This document shows, piece by piece, positions 59,123 through 64,000 of a stretch of 64,000 bases of DNA; positions within the stretch are counted from its first letter, which is position 1, and each line of letters begins with the position of its first letter. A program made the translations under genes and the position numbers. The notes below the pieces were generated by a model. The model was not told where the DNA came from and ran no database searches. It saw only the letters and a program-made list of their open reading frames with translations. The stretch is from Astragalus membranaceus. Taxonomy: Eukaryota > Streptophyta > Magnoliopsida > Fabales > Fabaceae. The stretch is taken from NCBI GenBank assembly GCA_039519185.1, contig CM076848.1, positions 189,602,003 to 189,666,002 of the forward strand. The letters run 5' to 3'.

Positions 59123-62100
59123 TCAACAGAATAGCCTTCTTTGCTGCAAGAATAAATTAATTATTTGTTAATGTAATAGTTATCAAAAAACATAAGATAT
59201 AAACCAAAGTTCAAGAACAACAGCACTCATGAGCAGGGATCATCTTTGTTAAGTTAAATAAATTAAAATGCAGACGATCATTGCGTTCAAAAAGAGTATA
59301 TATCTTATTGAAAAAGAAAAAGAAAATTAAAATTTTAGGACCAGATTGGATTTGAAATGCACCTATGCAGTTAGTAAGCAACTGCACAGAATCGAGCTCC
59401 CAATTTATGATGTCATATTTCAGTTGTAAATAAAAGCAAATGTTCATTCAGGCAGTCACTCACCCTCACACTAGAGACTAAACGAGTGAGGGATATTAGA
59501 GCATAGAATCTCAAGGGACTTGTGGCAAGGGTTTGGAATAGTTTCTAGGAAAAAATATGAGGATAACAAGTTGAGAAACACAAAGCAAAATGAAAGGGAA
59601 AGGCAACAATTAGTACGACACACTAGAGACGTGATATAAAATTTCAAGAGGTATAGTTTTATCTTCAACTACCAATTCACTGCTTCCATCCACTAACAAA
59701 GTCCATTGTTATTAACCCCTCAGAATAAATAACCTTGATGAACATCCAATATATAAAATATCATTAAAATGATCGACTTACTCGAAATGTTGGCTTCTGC
59801 ATATTCTCCAGCAACTCGGTAATCTCAACCTGCTTCATTACTGCAGCATGTAATACCTGCAGTAAAAGCACAAATTGTTAATGCTGTACCATCAGACCAA
59901 CATAATCAAGACATAGATGACAGATGAAAGCATAGACGAATACCCTCTTTGTCTTTTCGAGGTCAAACTCAACGGACTTAATCCTATCCAAGGAATCCAT
60001 AAGCATTTGCTCCTTTTCCAAAGGCATACCGTCGGGTTTGTTGTGAAGTTCCTCAAATACTTTTTCTAGCCTCTGAAGACGTTGTTCACAGGGAAGAATA
60101 TAATCTCTTTCAGAAGTTATTTCAATAGATGCTGAATGATTATTAATGTCATGTTCCATGGAATTTGATGGATGAACATTGTTCTGTGTTCTCCAAAATT
60201 CGAATCTTAAGCTACGGATGAACGTAACAAGTCTTTCCATGAAAGATGTCAGCAGTTTCATCCCTTTTGCCACATATAAGAAATTTGTTTCCTCTATTTT
60301 TTCCTTAAGAATGCTGATCAAATTGCTGACTGAAGTACCTGACAAAAAATTGATTTAGAGTGAGTTCAGAAGATAACAATAATATTGAAATACTTGTCTA
60401 TAATTCCAGTTAATCCTAGCATGACCAGTTTACATGTTTTCAACATCCTAAAAAAATTGGGTTTCGCATAGCATATAAGAAAGGAACAAATAAATATAAT
60501 TGTTTCAAGCATTCAAAATTTATAACAATACCTTCTAAATTTGACCTACGAGCAACATTCTCCATATAATTAGTTTGCAAAGACTGCTCTCGAGTAAGGT
60601 GAAATTGATCATTCTCGACCACTTTCCCAGTTGTTGGAGCACTATCATCACAGCTGTAGTAGCCATTGGCATCTGGTACCCTGGCCTGCAGAAGACACAG
60701 CGGTAGTTAGGTCTGATTAAAAGCTCAAGACACAACCACAAAATGTACATGCAATACGTAAATGAGAATGAGGAATTTTAAATAAACTAGAGTAAAAGAT
60801 ATTCAAACTGACTTCTTCACGAACTGGTGCTAAACGAGGATAAGTAAAACTCCTTGGTCTGGGAGGAGAGGAGTAATCATTAACATCAGACCCTGATTCA
60901 GCTGTTGAAGAATCACTGCATCGTTCCTGGGAGATGAGTAAATAGTTTTAAAAAAACAATATGATTGTAAGGAAAATCTATCCTAAAGTAGTAAATGCTC
61001 GTGAAATCCCAACTTTTCAATGTCAAGAAGACTGAAACTTGCCTTCAGTGGTTGTAATTGATAAGAGTCAAAATTGTGCTGTTCATTGGACGCCCTGGTG
61101 ATCTGCCTTACAAATGTTGCCTCCGCATTGCGAATCAGCTAAAATCAGAAGATCTACATTAGTTGCCCAAATACTAGTTTGAGAAGGTAATTCTAAGGCC
61201 TAAGCGATATATATTTTCAACAGCTTACACAACTCACAAGTAAAGGCTAAGAGACAAGATAACAGAGAAACCTACCTTCATGATATCAGGATCGTTCCAT
61301 GGACCCTTGTTAGACCTAAGACATCCACCTTCACTAGGACATGTACATGAACCACCCAGAAAGTCTGGCAACTGACTGTACAGATTCATTTACAACATCC
61401 AAATTAATCAGTAAATTGAATACAAATTACAATGCAGTATGATGTAGAGTTAGGAATCCTAACATGAAGGCGCAGAGGTATACCTAGAGTCAATGACTTC
61501 CTGTAATTTATATAGAGATTTAGCTTCAAGAATCTGAAAATATGGGAAATGAACGTAAAATCAGTGACAATGCAAAAAAATTGCAGGTGAAATATTACTA
61601 GCTCAGTAATATCCTTCACCTGTATCTTTGCAATAGTTTTGGAATCAATAAACTTCTGTGCAGCAGGCCAAAGCATCTTCTTAAAGCCTGGACCAGCATT
61701 GACGATATACATTTGATGTAATGTCTGCAAATTTACATGGAGAAATTTTACATAGACAGGAAAAAGGGGTGAAAAACAAGTTACTATGGGAAGGACGGGA
61801 TAAAAACCTCAGGATAGTAATTACTGTCTATTTTTGCCATGGAAGCCAAGAGATTTGCAGCAGTACGCGAGAAATTTTTCATTCCCTGCATCAAACATTT
61901 CAAGTGATCTAAATTTTGAGAAGCAAAACGTTTCAACAACTTAAAACAAAGGTAGGCTAAAATAGATGTTACAGAGTGAGTTAATTGGTTTAAAGGAATG
62001 CTAACAACACTCTCTTTAGCACTCTCCTACAAACACTCACTCTATGATTGGTTGAAAGTAATATATTACCAAATGAAACTTGTGCTCTCTACCTAGCTTA

Positions 62101-63284
62101 TGCCTATGACCTCTACACGTCACATCACCGTGAGCCTTCCACTTCCATGGCAGAAGCACCTCCATCAGTTCCTGCACAAGCCACAACAATGGCAGCCATG
62201 GTTCCATCCCCTGTGCAGAACGATTCCATCATAATCTCTTTTGCACTGCTCTGTTCCAGCACCTCTGATCAAATCAGAACGCTAATGGAGGTTCTTCTAC
62301 TCACGACATAGTAGTTGTTCGTGATCGTTCATGACAATGTTAGCACGCATCCCAGATGACATTAAGATAGACACCATTAAAACAGTTGATTCAGCCACCT
62401 CCAATTCACTTAGTTTATCCCTCTAGTATGCATCTTGATGGCATCTGGTATGTGTGCCAGCATTGTCATGTTGATGCCGTTGGTTTGGGTTCTAGCTGGT
62501 GGACATCTTGTGACCACGGCGTATTCTTACAACTTGCAGGAAGACTAGAATATTCATATAGACTGTGCTTCCAAAGATGTTGGTAATCAGAGGATGTGAG
62601 GGGTAAATGTCATAGGCATAAGACAGGTAGATAGCATAAGTTACAGAAGGCAACAAATTGTTTTGAATCTTTGATAAAAGATATTAAATGAAATATACTA
62701 GTGCAGTCTTTATAAAAGAACAACCTACCACTAATGCCTAACTAACTAGCTACTTAGAAATCAACTAACTCATTCGGTAACAATAGGGACACCAAACTAG
62801 GAACAATCCCCTTAATGAATAGACTGGTTTTTGCAACATTGAAGCCAGAAACCATATTTGATAGAATGCTTAAAGGATAAAGTATATAAACAATCCAGGA
62901 TAAGTATATTACAATCTACAACCAAACACACATAGAGAACAATCAACAGACTTCACACCTGATATTAGTGATAAGGTGCATAACTTAATAAAAACTATCG
63001 AGTCTAATGCAACATACCAAGCCCTGTACATCCAATATTGTTGTTGTCGAAAAAATCTGTCTCTTTGCTGCAATGGAACATGCTGGAAATTTCTCCTGCA
63101 GAGCCCTCTCAAACTCCTGGACATGATATTTCAAATAACGATCCATTGTGGTGATACGCATCAAGCGGCTTGGATGAGCTTTCCCAAGCCTCTCAATATA
63201 AACTGGCCTACCTTCCCTATCGACTCCATGATACCCTTGAGGGTAATACTGCAATACCTCTTCTAGCTCTTCAAATTCAAAATC
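59123..63284 (-). CDS. Sec14-like phosphatidylinositol/phosphatidylcholine transfer protein (SFH family), 3' part
   Basis: Eleven exons fit in one frame (484 aa): 63284-63018, 61885-61808, 61724-61620, 61533-61484, 61375-61276, 61138-61043, 60926-60813, 60685-60532, 60338-59944, 59856-59782 and 59143-59123. The first exons form the CRAL-TRIO lipid-binding lobe: QYYPQGYHGVDREGRPVYIE, then MKNFSRTAANLLASMAKID, HQMYIVNAGPGFKKMLWPA and LPDFLGGSCTC. The second half is the plant-specific nodulin-like tail: a linker, then a helical, coiled-coil-prone segment (LPCEQRLQRLEKVFEEL), ending in KPTFR-QRRLFC. Family members move phosphatidylinositol between membranes and support phosphoinositide signalling in polarised growth. 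The N-terminal CRAL-TRIO-N exons lie beyond the right edge. One intron (after 61043) uses a GC donor; all others are GT-AG. The last exon is only 21 nt. Confidence 0.92.
61886..63017 (-). other. 1.1-kb intron of the Sec14-like gene
   Basis: Longest complete intron of the gene in this window. It contains a segment starting 'aaaggaatgctaacaacact' (61,992) that resembles the end of a plant MITE, but I cannot find a matching right end. Short frames inside (62048-62311, 62386-62586) have no recognised similarity. Confidence 0.6.
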
Positions 63285-63586
63285 CTTCAAAGATAATTAT
63301 CACGTTAGAGGCAAATAAAACAGTATCAATCATAGCATCGGGCACATGCTGATGCTGAAACATTCAAATTACCCAAACACACAAGCTCAATTTATTCTAG
63401 TAGATATATTGAGAGATATATTTTTGACAGTATTAACAACTAAAGTGTCATATAACATTTTCAGACATTGGAAATGTGCAGAAGACAACTATAATTTGTA
63501 GATTCATAAAAGTTTGAATATCATTTTTATTGTTTTTTATCACGTACGTAATTATCTATTTTGTAAAAAAGTTTAATATTTTTATG

Positions 63587-63879
63587 AGTTAAGTATGTTT
63601 TTTGCCCCTATAAAATTTGTATTTTTTGATTTTAGTCTCTTAAAAAATTTCATCTATTTTTGGTTCCCCAAGTTTTTTCATGTCTGCAGTTTTAGTCTCT
63701 CATGGTTTTTAGTAGCACTTTTTTGGTTCTTTTATTTTGCTTCTAAACGCTATTAAAATTCATGAGAGACCAAAAACTGCTAATGAAAAAAACATGAGGA
63801 CCAAAAGTAAGTAAAAATTGTTTGAAGGACTAAAACAAAACAACCCAAATTTTATAGAGACTAAATACATATTTAACCC
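63587..63879. mobile_element. MITE of the GGGTTAAATA family in an intron of the Sec14-like gene
   Basis: About 293 bp with ends 'gagttaagtatgttttttg' and, opposite strand, AGGGTTAAATATGTATTTAG. The two halves are complementary through 'ttttagtctctcatggttt' and 'atgagagaccaaaaactgc'. It is the only family member in the window next to a functional-looking gene, and it lies outside the duplicated regions. Confidence 0.75.
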
Positions 63880-64000
63880 TATTTTTATTCTATGAAGTAT
63901 TTAATGTAGATTATATTATTGTCCCCATGGAAGAAAGTTTCTAGATCCGCCACTGTCGGGGCGGGTTTTGCATCCCCCGTCCTCGTCCCTATCTCTATCG
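63880..64000. other. Window edge, intronic or repeat sequence
   Basis: The sequence becomes GC-rich ('cggggcgggttttgcatccc') at the very end, which suggests another repeat entering from the right. No upstream exon of the Sec14-like gene is visible here. Confidence 0.4.

Noticed and set aside
61992..62340. A complete MITE in the Sec14-like intron starting 'ggaatgctaacaacact'
   Set aside because: The right end does not form an inverted repeat with the left; only a resemblance to one end.
1..64000. CRISPR arrays, prokaryotic operons, ribosome binding sites
   Set aside because: All evidence is plant nuclear. The short direct repeats present are minisatellites without unique equal-length spacers.

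Overview
The window is a repeat-rich stretch of a flowering-plant nuclear genome, most likely a legume. The evidence is an AT-rich background, GT-AG introns, hAT, CACTA, Helitron, SINE and LTR-retrotransposon structures, and a plant-type Sec14-like gene with a nodulin-like tail. The legume assignment rests on recognised repeat styles (a foldback MITE starting GGGTTAAATA, an Ogre/Tat-like LTR) and is inference. I see no prokaryotic features, CRISPR arrays, rRNA genes or free-standing tRNA genes.

Layout. 1-6.8 kb: tandem array of ~0.9 kb units, each carrying a (TA)n tract and a 16-bp minisatellite, interrupted by a truncated LTR retrotransposon (3845-4717). 6.8-11.1 kb: diverged repeat and a long 16-bp minisatellite, split by a 2.48-kb hAT element (7731-10210) with an 8-bp target duplication; its pre-insertion site is matched by a paralogous sequence at 7391-7410. 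11.1-15.75 kb: diverged copies of the next array, a TRIM-like element (13160-14461) and, nested inside its 5' LTR, a hAT-type MITE (13266-14217). 15.75-27.6 kb: six near-identical ~1.97-kb tandem units of alternating A and B type, so really three ~3.95-kb dimers, with every internal junction inside a MITE. 27.6-36.1 kb: more duplicated blocks, MITE-containing tandem units and a decayed spliced gene fragment. 36.1-38.3 kb: a segment bounded by two Helitron-type 3' ends facing outward. 38.97-46.67 kb: a structurally complete CACTA transposon with matched termini, a 3-bp target duplication and two genes whose exons splice into uninterrupted proteins (1,134 and 471 aa). 46.7-50.4 kb: intergenic DNA with two SINEs. 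50.4-58.3 kb: one end of a second CACTA, a 3.6-kb Ogre/Tat-like LTR on the minus strand with its primer binding site, and a 3.0-kb solo LTR. 59.1-63.3 kb and beyond the right edge: the 3' part (11 exons, 484 aa) of a Sec14-like phosphatidylinositol/phosphatidylcholine transfer protein gene, the only clear host gene.

How the parts relate. In the CACTA element the transposase (TNP2 type) and a TnpA-like accessory protein are divided between two minus-strand genes, and dense GCGACGGA-type subterminal repeats at both ends are the likely binding sites for the TnpA-like protein. The rest of the window records successive insertion, truncation and tandem duplication rather than a pathway. Splice models were assembled by eye from donor and acceptor motifs and reading frame; no search or alignment program was run.
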